Assembly: GCF_030295745.1 (NCBI RefSeq)
Contig: NZ_AP027291.1
Coordinates: forward strand, 2,542,001-2,606,000
Reading direction: 5' to 3'
Origin: Mycolicibacterium sp. TUM20985
GTDB taxonomy: Bacteria; Actinomycetota; Actinomycetes; Mycobacteriales; Mycobacteriaceae
Length of the DNA: 64,000 nucleotides
Shown piece by piece: positions 25,377 through 34,035 of this stretch. The notes under the pieces were generated by a model, which was given only the letters and a program-made list of their open reading frames with translations, ran no database searches and had not been told where the DNA came from. Position 1 is the first letter of the stretch, and every line of letters begins with the position of its first letter. A program made the translations under genes and the position numbers.

Positions 25377-26828
25377 GTGACCCGATCCATTCGCTTCAAC
25401 GCCTTCGACATGAACTGCGTCGCCCACCAGTCCCCCGGCCTGTGGCGACACCCGCAGGACCGCTCCTCGGAGTACAAGGATCTGGCCTACTGGGCCGATC
25501 TGGCGAGACTCCTCGAGCGAGGCCGGTTCGACGGGCTCTTCATCGCCGATGTGCTTGGCACCTATGACGTTTACGGTGCCAGCGATGAGGCTGCCATCCG
25601 GCAGGCCGCGCAGATCCCGGTCAACGATCCGCTCCTGCTGGTGTCGGCGATGGCGGTGGTGACCGAGCACCTCGGCTTCGGCGTCACCACGGGCACTGGG
25701 TTCGAGCACCCGTACCCGTTCGCGCGCCGCGTCTCGACCCTCGACCACCTCACCAAGGGCCGGGTGGGCTGGAACGTGGTCACCGGCTACCTGCCTGCGG
25801 CCGCCCGCAACATGGGGCAGACCGATCAACCGGCTCACGACGCCCGCTACGACCACGCCGACGAGTACCTCGAGGTGCTCTACAAGCTGTGGGAGGGCTC
25901 GTGGGAGGACGACGCGGTGCTCCGCGACCGTGAGCGCGGCGTCTTCACCGACCCCGACAAGGTGCACCACATCGGCCACGAGGGAACGCATTTCACCGTT
26001 CCGGGCATCCACCTGTCCGAACCGTCCCCGCAGCGGACGCCTGTCATCTTCCAGGCCGGGGCGTCTCCACGCGGGGTGCGGTTCGCCGCCGAGAACGCCG
26101 AGGCCATCTTCACCGCCGCGCCGACGAAGGCGATCCTGCGCGAGACGGTCACCACGATCCGCCGCGAGCTCGAGCTGGCGGGCCGTGATCCCTACTCGGC
26201 CAAGATCTTCAACCTGACCACCGTCATCACGGCCGGCACCGACGAGGAGGCGCGCGCCAAGCACGCCGAATACCTGTCCTACGGCGATCCCGAGGGCGCG
26301 TTGGTGTTCATGTCCGGGTGGATGGGGGTCGATCTGGCGAGTTACGGCCTCGACGAGCCGATCGGGAACGTCGACTCCAATGCCATCCTGTCCGCGGTGA
26401 AGGCGTTCCAGTCCGCCGATCCCGACGGTGGCGAATGGGCCGTCCGCGACATCGCCAACTGGGGCAAGATCGGTGGCATGGGGCCTCTGATCGTCGGCTC
26501 GGGTGACCGGGTCGCCGACGTGCTGCAGGAATGGGTCTCCGAGACCGACGTCGACGGCTTCAACCTGGCGTACGCGATCACGCCGGGGACGTTCGCCGAC
26601 TTCATCGATCACGTGGTCCCCGTGCTGACGGCCCGCGGCGCCTACCAGTCTGAGTACGCGCCGGGAACTTTGCGCAACAAGCTGTTTGGCCGTGGTGACC
26701 GACTGCCCGAGGAACACCGCGGCTCGCGGTACCGTGTGGGCGGTCCTTCCTCCACGATCGTCGACCGCCCGACCACCGTGCCCTCGTCATCGTCTTCGGC
26801 GACATCGCAGCCGACCGCCAGCCGCTAG
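25377..26828 (+). CDS. LLM-class flavin-dependent monooxygenase (NtaA/SnaA/DszA type)
   Basis: About 483 residues of the NtaA/DszA monooxygenase family, which use reduced FMN to cleave organosulfur or aminopolycarboxylate substrates. Seen: RFNAFDMNCVAHQSPGLWRH, FDGLFIADVLGTYDVYG, HPYPFARRVSTLDHLTKGRV, NVVTGYLPAAARNMG, and FQAGASPRGVRFAAENAEAI. Family alignments start at the equivalent of MTRSIRFNAFDMN, so I use GTG 25377 (GAGG nine bases upstream) over GTG 25341. It is the first gene of a three-gene operon. The partner flavin reductase is not encoded here. Confidence 0.88.
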   Translation: MTRSIRFNAFDMNCVAHQSPGLWRHPQDRSSEYKDLAYWADLARLLERGRFDGLFIADVLGTYDVYGASDEAAIRQAAQIPVNDPLLLVSAMAVVTEHLGFGVTTGTGFEHPYPFARRVSTLDHLTKGRVGWNVVTGYLPAAARNMGQTDQPAHDARYDHADEYLEVLYKLWEGSWEDDAVLRDRERGVFTDPDKVHHIGHEGTHFTVPGIHLSEPSPQRTPVIFQAGASPRGVRFAAENAEAIFTAAPTKAILRETVTTIRRELELAGRDPYSAKIFNLTTVITAGTDEEARAKHAEYLSYGDPEGALVFMSGWMGVDLASYGLDEPIGNVDSNAILSAVKAFQSADPDGGEWAVRDIANWGKIGGMGPLIVGSGDRVADVLQEWVSETDVDGFNLAYAITPGTFADFIDHVVPVLTARGAYQSEYAPGTLRNKLFGRGDRLPEEHRGSRYRVGGPSSTIVDRPTTVPSSSSSATSQPTASR

Positions 26829-26839
26829 GAGTTCCTCCC

Positions 26840-28009
26840 ATGCCCGTCAAGCTGCACTGGTTCCTCCCCACCTACGGTGACAGCCGACTGATCGTCGGGG
26901 GTGGGCACGGCACTCCCGCCGGGGCTGCCCACAGTGACCGGGATGCGTCGATCGACTATCTCGGCTCGATCGTGCGCGCGGCCGAGTCGTTCGGGTTCAC
27001 CGGTGCCCTGATCCCCACCGGAGCCTGGTGCGAGGACGCGTTCATCACCGCCGCGCTGCTGGCGCGGGAGACGACGTCGCTGGCCTTCCTGGTGGCACTG
27101 CGGCCCGGTCTCGTCAGCCCCACCCTGTCCGCGCAGATGACGGCCACGTTCGCGCGGCACGCCCCCGGCCGGATCCTGATCAACGTCGTCGTCGGCGGTG
27201 AGGCGCACGAGCAGCGGGCCTTCGGCGATCACCTGGACAAGGACGCCCGCTACGAGCGGTGTGACGAATACCTCGACGTCGTCCGCCGCCTGTGGGCCGG
27301 CGAGACGGTGACCACGGACGGCGTGCACATCCAGGTCGAGGAGGCGTCCCTGGCGACGTTGCCGAATCCCTTGCCGCCGTTGTACTTTGGAGGAAGCTCG
27401 CCCGCCGCCGGTCCGGTCGCGGCCCGTCACGCCGACGTCTACCTGACCTGGGGCGAACCGCCGGAAGCGGTGCGGGACAAGATCGAATGGATCCGCGGTC
27501 TGGCCGCCGAGCAGGGCCGCCGGGTGCGCTTCGGCATTCGGCTGCACACCATCTCGCGGGACACCGCCGACGAGGCCTGGGCACAGGCGGACAAGCTCGT
27601 CGGTGCGCTCGACGACGAGACCGTCCGCGCGGCGCAGGCTGGGCTGAGCCGCAGCCAGTCCGAGGGTCAGCGCCGGATGTTGGCACTGCACGAGGCCAAC
27701 CGTGCCAACGGATCCTGGCACGACGCCCGCAGTCTCGAGATCGCGCCGAATCTCTGGGCGGGGGTCGGTCTGGTGCGGGGTGGGGCTGGGACGGCGCTGG
27801 TGGGGAGTCACACCGACGTCGCCGATCGGATCGCCGAGTACGCCGAAATCGGCATCGACGAGTTCATCTTCTCGGGCTATCCGCATCTCGAGGAGCTCTA
27901 CTGGTTCGGCGAGGGCGTGGTTCCGGTGCTGCGTGAGCGCGGACTGTTCGACGCCGGCCGCGTCGATTCAGCGCCCGCCTCGATCCCCTTCTTGGGCACC
28001 GCGCGGTGA
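26840..28009 (+). CDS. ssuD: FMNH2-dependent alkanesulfonate monooxygenase
   Basis: A 389-residue SsuD-type LLM enzyme that releases sulfite from alkanesulfonates. Seen: VKLHWFLPTYGDSR, ALIPTGAWCEDAFITAALLA, ALRPGLVSPTLSAQMTATFA, INVVVGGEAHEQRAFGD, PPLYFGGSSPAAGPVAARHA and DEFIFSGYPHLEELYWFGEG. AGGAG lies seven bases before the ATG, 11 bp after the preceding stop. The stop overlaps the start of the SfnB-like gene, so the three are translated as an operon for growth on organosulfur compounds. Confidence 0.9.
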   Translation: MPVKLHWFLPTYGDSRLIVGGGHGTPAGAAHSDRDASIDYLGSIVRAAESFGFTGALIPTGAWCEDAFITAALLARETTSLAFLVALRPGLVSPTLSAQMTATFARHAPGRILINVVVGGEAHEQRAFGDHLDKDARYERCDEYLDVVRRLWAGETVTTDGVHIQVEEASLATLPNPLPPLYFGGSSPAAGPVAARHADVYLTWGEPPEAVRDKIEWIRGLAAEQGRRVRFGIRLHTISRDTADEAWAQADKLVGALDDETVRAAQAGLSRSQSEGQRRMLALHEANRANGSWHDARSLEIAPNLWAGVGLVRGGAGTALVGSHTDVADRIAEYAEIGIDEFIFSGYPHLEELYWFGEGVVPVLRERGLFDAGRVDSAPASIPFLGTAR

Positions 28010-29226
28010 GTGCACCGGCCGCAGTGGATCATTCGACCTCGGCGGCCGACGCCGTCGCGGTGGCGGAACGGCTGTCCGCACGGTTCGCGGAGGAGGCGGG
28101 CACCCGTGACGCCGGACGAGAGCTACCGCACGAACAGGTCCTGGCGCTGAAGGAGTCCGGGCTGCTGGCCCTCTCGGTGCCCGCCGAGTACGGCGGCGTC
28201 GACGCCCCGGCGATCGTCCTCGCGGAGGTGTTCCGATCGCTGGCCCACGCCGACCCGTCGGTCGCGCAGATTCCGCACTCGCACTTCACGTTTCTCGAAG
28301 CCCTCCGGTTGCAGGGGACGCCAGGACAGAAGACGTTCTTCTACGGCATCGTCTCGGCGGGTGGGCTGCTGGCCAACGCCCAGTCCGAGCGGGGCCCCCA
28401 CCCGATCGACGTCGACGCCACCACGCTCACCGCGACCGACTCCGGTGACTACGTGCTGAGCGGCCGCAAGTTCTACGCCACCGGATCGCTCTTCGCCGAC
28501 TGGCTAATCGTGCGGGCGTCGCTCGCGGACGGCTCGGGTGACGCACCGACGTCGGCCACCCCCAAGGCGGTGGCCTTCGTTCCGCGCGATGCGCCAGGAC
28601 TGCAGATCGTCGACGACTGGGACGGCATGGGTCAGCGCACCACGGCGTCGGGCACCGTCACCCTCGACGACGTCGTGGTGCCCGCCGCGCACGTCGTCCC
28701 CTTCAGCCCGATCTTCGCCGAACCGACCGTGTACGGCGCGCGGGCGCAGCTGCTGCATGCGGCCATCGACGTCGGCATCGCGACCGGCGCGCTCGCCGAG
28801 GGCATTCGCCAGAGTGCGAAGGCCCGCCCGCACTTCGAGGCGGGGGTCGACGCCGCCGCGGAGGATCCGACCGTCGTCGCGATGGCCGGGGAGCTCTACG
28901 TCACCGTGTGCGGTGCCCAGGCCTTGCTCGCTGACGCCGCCCGGCAGGTCGATGCCGCCCGCGCCGACCTGACGGCCGACTCGGCCGCAGCGGCGTCGGT
29001 GGCGGTGTCGGTGGCCAAGGTGGCGGCGGTACGGGCTTCGCTCGAGGCGTCCTCGGTGCTGTTCGATCTTGGCGGCACGCGAAGTGCCTCGGAGGCGGGG
29101 AATCTGGCCCGCTACTGGCGTGACGCCCGCACGCACACCCTGCACGACCCGAGCCGCTGGAAGGTGCAGCACATCGGTCGGTACGTACTCTCGGGCACCC
29201 GGCCCCCGCGCCACGGCCAGATCTAG
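28006..29226 (+). CDS. SfnB/DszC-like acyl-CoA-dehydrogenase-fold monooxygenase
   Basis: A 406-residue acyl-CoA-dehydrogenase-fold flavoprotein of the sulfur-acquisition (SfnB/DszC) subgroup. Seen: LLALSVPAEYGGVDAPAIVL, DPSVAQIPHSHFTFLEALRL, YVLSGRKFYATGSLFADWLI, DDWDGMGQRTTASGTVTLDD, then ARTHTLHDPSRWKVQHIGRY. These enzymes are FMNH2-dependent oxygenases acting on sulfones and sulfur heterocycles rather than dehydrogenases. The GTG start overlaps the ssuD stop by four bases. It converges on the acyl-AMP ligase gene with no spacer. Confidence 0.86.
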   Translation: MSAPAAVDHSTSAADAVAVAERLSARFAEEAGTRDAGRELPHEQVLALKESGLLALSVPAEYGGVDAPAIVLAEVFRSLAHADPSVAQIPHSHFTFLEALRLQGTPGQKTFFYGIVSAGGLLANAQSERGPHPIDVDATTLTATDSGDYVLSGRKFYATGSLFADWLIVRASLADGSGDAPTSATPKAVAFVPRDAPGLQIVDDWDGMGQRTTASGTVTLDDVVVPAAHVVPFSPIFAEPTVYGARAQLLHAAIDVGIATGALAEGIRQSAKARPHFEAGVDAAAEDPTVVAMAGELYVTVCGAQALLADAARQVDAARADLTADSAAAASVAVSVAKVAAVRASLEASSVLFDLGGTRSASEAGNLARYWRDARTHTLHDPSRWKVQHIGRYVLSGTRPPRHGQI

Positions 29227-31059
29227 CTACGACCAGGCGCCGGCGAGGTATTCGGCGCGACAGGCTCGGCGTGCCAGCTTGCCGCTGGTGGTGCGCGGAA
29301 TGGCCCCGGCGGGCAGGATCTTCACGTCCTGCAGCGAAAGTCCATGGTGGTGAAGCACTTCCGACCGGATGGCGTCGAGGGCCGCTGCCGGATCGGCGCG
29401 GCTGCTACCCGCCGCACGCTCGGCGATGACGACCAGACGCTTACCGTCCGCGGTGGGGATCGGGAACGCCGCGACGTAACCGCGCCGGACCGTCGATGAG
29501 GCGTCCGCCGCGGTGGCTTCGACGTCCTGCGGGTAGAAGTTGCGGCCGTCGATCACGATGTGGTCGGCGATGCGACCGGTGATGAACAGCTCACCATCGA
29601 GATGGAAACCCAAATCCCCGGTGCGCAGCCAATTCGCTTCGGACGGCACTCCCCCGGCATGGCTGCCCGATGGCTGCCGGGACAGCAGCTTGGCGCCGAA
29701 CGTCCGACGCGTCTCCTCTGGCAGGCCCCAATAGCCGCGGCCGATGTTGTTGCCGTACAACCACATTTCGCCGACCTGCCCGTCGGGCAACTCCGCGCCG
29801 GTCTCGGGGTCGACCACCACCGCCCATTCGCTGCGGGCGACCTGACCCAACGACACGTGCCCGACGGCGTACGGGGTGTCGGGTGCCACGGCGACCGCCT
29901 GCCCGGCGGCGAGCCGGTCACGATCGAAGTAGACGACGGTCGCCTCGGCGGTGGGCGCGGTGGTCGAGATGAACAGCGTCGCCTCGGCGATGCCGTAGGA
30001 GGGCTTGATCGCCGTGGGCCGCAACCCATGTGGGGCAAACGCCTGGTTGAACATCGTGATCGCCTCGATGCTGACCGGTTCCGAACCGATGATGAGCACC
30101 ACGTTGCTCAAGTCGACGTCGTCTCCCGGTGCGGGCAGGCCCCGCTGGGCGGTCCACTCGTAAGCGAAGTTGGGTGCGGCAGTGACGACATTGCCGCGCC
30201 GCGACCCGTCGGACAGGGCACGGATCCATCGCTGCGGTCGGCGGATGAACGCCGTCGGCGACATCAACGTGGAGTGTCCGCCGTAGACCGCGGGAAAGCC
30301 GATCATCGAGAGGCCCATATCGTGGTAAAGCGGTAACCAGCTGACGCCGTGGGTGTTTCGGTTCAGCAGGTCGATCGACAGGATCATCTGGATCAGGTTG
30401 GTGCCCACTGCCCGGTGGGTGATCTCCACGCCGACGGGTGGGCGCGTCGACCCCGACGTGTACTGGAGATGGGAGATGTCGGCCACGTCGACGTCGACCG
30501 GGACGAAGCCGTCGCCGTCGGCGTCCGCGATCCGGTCGATGACCGCGATCTGCGGTCGCTGCGCACGCGGCAGCGTGTCCAGGAATGACTCGACGGATTC
30601 CAGCACCGCAGCCGTGACCAGCACGACGGCAGGCCGCGAATCGCGAAGTGCCGTATCGAGGCGCTCGGCATGGCCGGGCAGCTCGGGGGCGAAGAGTGGT
30701 ACGGCGATGTTGCCCGACTTGATCGACGCGAAGAACCCCGCGACGTAGTCGAGACCCTGTGGGGCGAGGATCGCGACCCGGTCCCCCCGGGATGCGACCG
30801 ACTGAAGGTGCGCCCCGATGGCACGCATGCGGACGCCGAGCTGTGCCCAGGTCAACTCGAGTGCCTGACCCTCGTCGGCGCGGGTGAAGTCGAGGTAGCG
30901 GTAAGCCACGGCGTCCCCGACGTGCGCGATGTTGCGGTCGATCAACGAGGACAACGTCACACCCGGCGGCAGCGCGACACCGCCGTCGGGGGTGAGGCAG
31001 TCCTCGATGCGCAGCAGCCCACGGGGGGCGAGGTACTCCTGCTGAGAACCGCGAGACAT
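29227..31059 (-). CDS. Fatty acyl-AMP ligase (FadD family)
   Basis: A 610-residue adenylate-forming enzyme. P-loop-like YTSGSTRPPVGVEITHRA, SWLPLYHDMGLSMIGFPAVY, KPSYGIAEATLFISTTAP and WLRTGDLGFHLDGELFITGR are all present, with the C-terminal Lys in PRTTSGKLARRACR. The segment AELPDGQVGEMWLYGNNIGR and sequence pattern match mycobacterial FAALs (FadD28/FadD32 type), which load fatty acids as AMP esters onto polyketide synthases. No PKS lies beside it, so the partner is elsewhere or absent. Confidence 0.88.
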   Translation of the reverse strand: MSRGSQQEYLAPRGLLRIEDCLTPDGGVALPPGVTLSSLIDRNIAHVGDAVAYRYLDFTRADEGQALELTWAQLGVRMRAIGAHLQSVASRGDRVAILAPQGLDYVAGFFASIKSGNIAVPLFAPELPGHAERLDTALRDSRPAVVLVTAAVLESVESFLDTLPRAQRPQIAVIDRIADADGDGFVPVDVDVADISHLQYTSGSTRPPVGVEITHRAVGTNLIQMILSIDLLNRNTHGVSWLPLYHDMGLSMIGFPAVYGGHSTLMSPTAFIRRPQRWIRALSDGSRRGNVVTAAPNFAYEWTAQRGLPAPGDDVDLSNVVLIIGSEPVSIEAITMFNQAFAPHGLRPTAIKPSYGIAEATLFISTTAPTAEATVVYFDRDRLAAGQAVAVAPDTPYAVGHVSLGQVARSEWAVVVDPETGAELPDGQVGEMWLYGNNIGRGYWGLPEETRRTFGAKLLSRQPSGSHAGGVPSEANWLRTGDLGFHLDGELFITGRIADHIVIDGRNFYPQDVEATAADASSTVRRGYVAAFPIPTADGKRLVVIAERAAGSSRADPAAALDAIRSEVLHHHGLSLQDVKILPAGAIPRTTSGKLARRACRAEYLAGAWS

Positions 31060-31123
31060 GGCGTCATTCTAAGCGGCCCAACGGATTGCGAGGTCGGTCC
31101 GACGGGTGTCAGGCCGTGCTCCC

Positions 31124-32143
31124 TCAGCTGGGGTCGCCCACCTTGACCAGCATCTTGCCGATGTTGGCGCCGGTGAACAGCCCGTTGAGGGCGTCGACGC
31201 ACGACTCGAGGCCCTCGAAGATCGTCTCGCGGTGGACCAGCAGCCCCTGTTCCTCCCAGCCGCGCAGCGCGGCGAACGCCTCGTCGAACCGGCCCCACTC
31301 GTCGAGTGCGTTGAAGCCCTGCATGGATGCGGTCTTGGCCAGGATGTTGACGTAGTTGGCCGGTCCCGGATGCTCACCGGTCAGATAACTGGAGATGACG
31401 CCGCAGAGGACGACCCTGGCCTTGGGCGCAAGGCGGCCCAGCACCGCGTCGAGGATCGGCCCACCGACGTTGTCGAAGTAAACGTCGACCCCGCGCGGAC
31501 AGTGCTGCTTCAGGGCGGCCGACAGGTTGCCCTGGCGGTAGTCGATGCAGGCGTCGAACCCGAAGTCCTCGACGACCGCCCGGCACTTGTCCGGGCCGCC
31601 CGCGATGCCCACGACGCGAGCGCCCGCGATCTTGGCGATCTGACCGGCCACCGATCCGGTGGCACCCGCGGCGGCCGACACCACCACGGTGTTGCCCTCC
31701 CGGGGTTGGCCGACGTCGTGCATCCCGAAGTAGGCCGTCGCCCCCGTCGGCCCGTAGATCGACATCACCGCCGGCTGGTCGACGTCCGCCATCCCGGTCA
31801 CCGGCGTGCAGAAGATGTCGTCACGGACGATGACGTACTCCTGGAAACCCGACAGGGTGGTGACGACGTCGCCGACGGCGTAGGCGTCACAACGGGATTC
31901 CACCACTTCCCCGATGCCGGCCGCCCGGATCACCTCGCCGAGTTGGACGGGGGGTAGATATCCCGGTTGGTCGTCGAGCCACGTCCGGGCGGCAGCGTCG
32001 ATGCCCACGTACGTCGTGCGCACGAGGGCCTCGCCCTCCTCGGGTCGCGGCGCGGCGCTGCTGATCAGTTCGGTGTCGCCCGCGTCGATCAGACCCCTCG
32101 GACGGTGACGCAGGACGATCTGGCGGTTCGTCAGGTCGGGCAC
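31124..32143 (-). CDS. Zinc-free NADP-dependent MDR oxidoreductase
   Basis: A 339-residue medium-chain reductase of the leukotriene-B4-dehydrogenase/curcumin-reductase subgroup. RTTYVGIDAAARTWLDD, IYGPTGATAYFGMHDVGQPR, TVVVSAAAGATGSVAGQIAK (nucleotide-binding Gly motif), YFDNVGGPILDAVLGRLAPK and GFNALDEWG are recognised. Zinc ligands are absent as expected. It should reduce alpha,beta-unsaturated ketones or similar double bonds with NADPH. The gene is separated from the acyl-AMP ligase start by 64 bp, possibly one transcript. Confidence 0.87.
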   Translation of the reverse strand: MPDLTNRQIVLRHRPRGLIDAGDTELISSAAPRPEEGEALVRTTYVGIDAAARTWLDDQPGYLPPVQLGEVIRAAGIGEVVESRCDAYAVGDVVTTLSGFQEYVIVRDDIFCTPVTGMADVDQPAVMSIYGPTGATAYFGMHDVGQPREGNTVVVSAAAGATGSVAGQIAKIAGARVVGIAGGPDKCRAVVEDFGFDACIDYRQGNLSAALKQHCPRGVDVYFDNVGGPILDAVLGRLAPKARVVLCGVISSYLTGEHPGPANYVNILAKTASMQGFNALDEWGRFDEAFAALRGWEEQGLLVHRETIFEGLESCVDALNGLFTGANIGKMLVKVGDPS

Positions 32144-32210
32144 GAGGGTGAAACTACCGAACCGTGCCGTCGCACGGGGCCGAAGCGGGAAGCCTGCCTA
32201 AATACATCGC

Positions 32211-32254
32211 GTAACATTCTGCTACCGGGTGTAGCATTTTGTAACAGGAGGTGC
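32211..32254 (+). promoter_or_regulatory. Probable operator and ribosome-binding site of the ParD-like/zeta operon
   Basis: TGCTAC-cgggt-GTAGCA (32220-32236) is a 6-bp-arm dyad nested in a near-direct repeat, GTAACATTCTG at 32211 and GTAGCATTTTG at 32231. A strong Shine-Dalgarno AGGAGGTG follows at 32247-32254, five bases before the ATG. The layout is typical of an autoregulated antitoxin promoter. Binding is inferred. Confidence 0.55.
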
Positions 32255-32258
32255 CGTC

Positions 32259-32648
32259 ATGTCGGAAGTCGCCGATCGAGTCACCCGTTTCGCTGCCGAC
32301 CTCGTCGACAGCGCCGAAGCCGAGGGTGCCCGCCAGAGTAGGTCGACCAAACAGCAGCTGGACCACTGGGTGCGGGTCGGACGCGCAGTGTCGAGCCAGC
32401 AGACCGCCGCCCGTCGGCGGGTCGAGGCCGCACTGGCGGGTCAGCTTCCGTTGGCAGAGCTGACGGTCGAGGAGGGCGTGGTGTTCAACGCGGAGATCGC
32501 CGCCGGCATCGACGAGAGCCTGTCCCGCACCGACTACGGCCGGGTTCTCGCCGGCCGCGGGATCACGACCGTGGCCCTCGACGGCGACGGCAACATCGTC
32601 GAACACCGCCCGGATGGGACCTCGACCGTGTTGACCGGCGCCACGTGA
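32259..32648 (+). CDS. ParD-like antitoxin
   Basis: A 129-residue protein of the ParD-like antitoxin family: EAEGARQSRSTKQQLDHWVR, VGRAVSSQQTAARRRVEAAL (helical DNA-binding and dimer part), then ELTVEEGVVFNAEIAAGIDE. The C-terminal ~45 residues should neutralise the toxin. An AGGAGGTG site precedes the ATG. The GTG of the zeta-like toxin lies eight bases after the stop, giving a two-gene toxin-antitoxin operon. Confidence 0.8.
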   Translation: MSEVADRVTRFAADLVDSAEAEGARQSRSTKQQLDHWVRVGRAVSSQQTAARRRVEAALAGQLPLAELTVEEGVVFNAEIAAGIDESLSRTDYGRVLAGRGITTVALDGDGNIVEHRPDGTSTVLTGAT

Positions 32649-32655
32649 CCGCGGT

Positions 32656-33234
32656 GTGAACCGTCTCGACCTGGTGGTCGGTCCGAACGGCGCGGGCAAG
32701 TCGACGTTCGTGGAGTTGACCCTCGCGCCGCTCCTGCCGAGAAGTGTCTTCGTCAACGCCGACGAGATCGCCAGGCAACGCTGGCCCGACGAGCCCGCGT
32801 CACACGCCTATGACGCCGCCAGGATCGCGGCCGACACCCGGTCGGCGCTCATCGACTCGCACGTGTCGTTCATCGCCGAGACCGTCTTCTCGCACCCATC
32901 GAAACTCGAGCTCATCGCGACTGCCCACACCGCGGGCTACACGATCGCGTTGCACGCGTTGATGATTCCCGAGGACCTCGCGGTCGAGCGGGTCGCCTAC
33001 CGGGTGCAGGCGGGTGGGCACGCCGTGCCGCCGGACAAGATCCGCGAACGGTACCGCCGGCTGTGGTCGCACGTCGCCGAGGCCGTCGCCCGCTGCGACA
33101 CCGCCGTCGTCTACGACGGCAGCGGCCACCGAGGCCCGCGCATCGTCGCCCAGCTCAGCGGCGGCAACGTGATCGGTGCGCCGTCGTGGCCCGCGTGGGC
33201 ACCGCACGAACTAGCGAAGCGCTGGCCCGCCTGA
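32656..33234 (+). CDS. Zeta-type toxin kinase
   Basis: A 192-residue P-loop kinase of the zeta-toxin/PezT kind, which phosphorylates UDP-activated amino sugars or related nucleotides and blocks wall synthesis. Seen: Walker A VGPNGAGKST, VFVNADEIARQRWPDEPASH (catalytic Asp region), FIAETVFSHPSKLELI, and ERVAYRVQAGGHAVPPDKIRER with two substrate Arg residues, then YRRLW. The C-terminus PSWPAWAPHELAKRW is characteristic. Pairing with a ParD-like rather than an epsilon or PezA antitoxin is notable. The start is GTG. Confidence 0.82.
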   Translation: MNRLDLVVGPNGAGKSTFVELTLAPLLPRSVFVNADEIARQRWPDEPASHAYDAARIAADTRSALIDSHVSFIAETVFSHPSKLELIATAHTAGYTIALHALMIPEDLAVERVAYRVQAGGHAVPPDKIRERYRRLWSHVAEAVARCDTAVVYDGSGHRGPRIVAQLSGGNVIGAPSWPAWAPHELAKRWPA

Positions 33235-33237
33235 GCA

Positions 33238-33849
33238 TCACGCGATGATGCGGCCCAGGTACGGGGTCATGTTGTTGGTGCGCACCGGGGAGACCTTGAC
33301 GACGGGGTCGGTGGCCTCCACCATCTGGCCGTTGCCGATGAACAAGGCGACGCTCTGCGCGCCGTCGACACCGTAGAAGATGAGGTCGCCGGGAAGGGCC
33401 TGGCTCGGCGCCACCTTCTGGGCCACCTTGTACTGCTCGCCGGACGAGCGCGGCAGCTTGATGCCAGCGCCCGCGTAGGCGTAGACGACGATGCCCGAGG
33501 CGTCGAAACCGACGACGCTGGCGGCCGGCGCCGGGGTCAGGGCCGGGGCCGTGCCGATGATCGTCGAACCCGGTGCGCCGCCGAAGATGCCGCCGCGGGG
33601 ATCTGGCGTGTTCGCGAGTTGTTCGGTGGCGAGCTCGTCGCCGCTCCTCGAGCCACTGCCGAGGGTGGGGCCGCTGGCGTCGCCGCCACCGTAGGAGAAC
33701 GGGATGCCACGTTGCGAGAGGGCTCGGGTGATCACCAGATCGACGGCCTGCTGGTTGCGTGCGGGCCGCGTGTACGGGTCGGCGGTGGCCAGTCCAGGCG
33801 TCACCGCCAGCAGAGCCAGGCTGATCGCTAGGGCATAGAGGCGTTTCAT
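33238..33849 (-). CDS. ripD: RipD-like NlpC/P60 protein lacking catalytic residues
   Basis: A 203-residue exported protein: signal peptide MKRLYALAISLALLAVTPGL (cleavage near ATA-DPY) then an NlpC/P60 fold. The catalytic Cys of FDCSG is Ala117 (FDASG), and the catalytic His is replaced by Ser166 (AQSVALFIGNGQMVEA). The same two losses define M. tuberculosis RipD, which binds peptidoglycan without cutting it. GGAAGA precedes the ATG. A GTCAC-N6-GTCAC direct repeat lies 102 bp upstream. The zeta toxin gene converges on it, with three bases between the stops. Confidence 0.88.
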   Translation of the reverse strand: MKRLYALAISLALLAVTPGLATADPYTRPARNQQAVDLVITRALSQRGIPFSYGGGDASGPTLGSGSRSGDELATEQLANTPDPRGGIFGGAPGSTIIGTAPALTPAPAASVVGFDASGIVVYAYAGAGIKLPRSSGEQYKVAQKVAPSQALPGDLIFYGVDGAQSVALFIGNGQMVEATDPVVKVSPVRTNNMTPYLGRIIA

Positions 33850-33950
33850 CGGTCTTCCATTTCTCGTCGAGCCAACAGTGCACTTTCTACTACCTCTCAA
33901 CGTCGACGATCCAATTGCAGAGTCGCTCAACGCCAATGAGCCGCCATACC

Positions 33951-33966
33951 GTGACCGAACGGTGAC
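33951..33966 (-). promoter_or_regulatory. MtrA-like direct repeat upstream of ripD
   Basis: On the ripD strand the sequence reads GTCACCGTTCGGTCAC, i.e. GTCAC, six bases, GTCAC. The response regulator MtrA binds direct repeats of this GTMAC-N6-GTMAC form and controls several mycobacterial wall hydrolases. Placement 102 bp before the start fits promoter control. It is inferred from sequence only. Confidence 0.35.
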
Positions 33967-34035
33967 GGGCGCGGCCGGACAGGGCCCCAAATGCGTTGGT
34001 GCCGCCGAGGATCGGCGCCCGGTAGGTTTCGTGTC

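Noticed and set aside
25245..26717. A 490-codon minus-strand frame opposite the NtaA-like monooxygenase
   Set aside because: No domain is recognisable, and the plus-strand gene matches its family end to end.
29227..31059. Acyl-AMP ligase as part of a local polyketide cluster
   Set aside because: No type I PKS, PapA or MmpL gene adjoins it, and the type III PKS operon 6.8 kb away uses CoA-type starters in its family.
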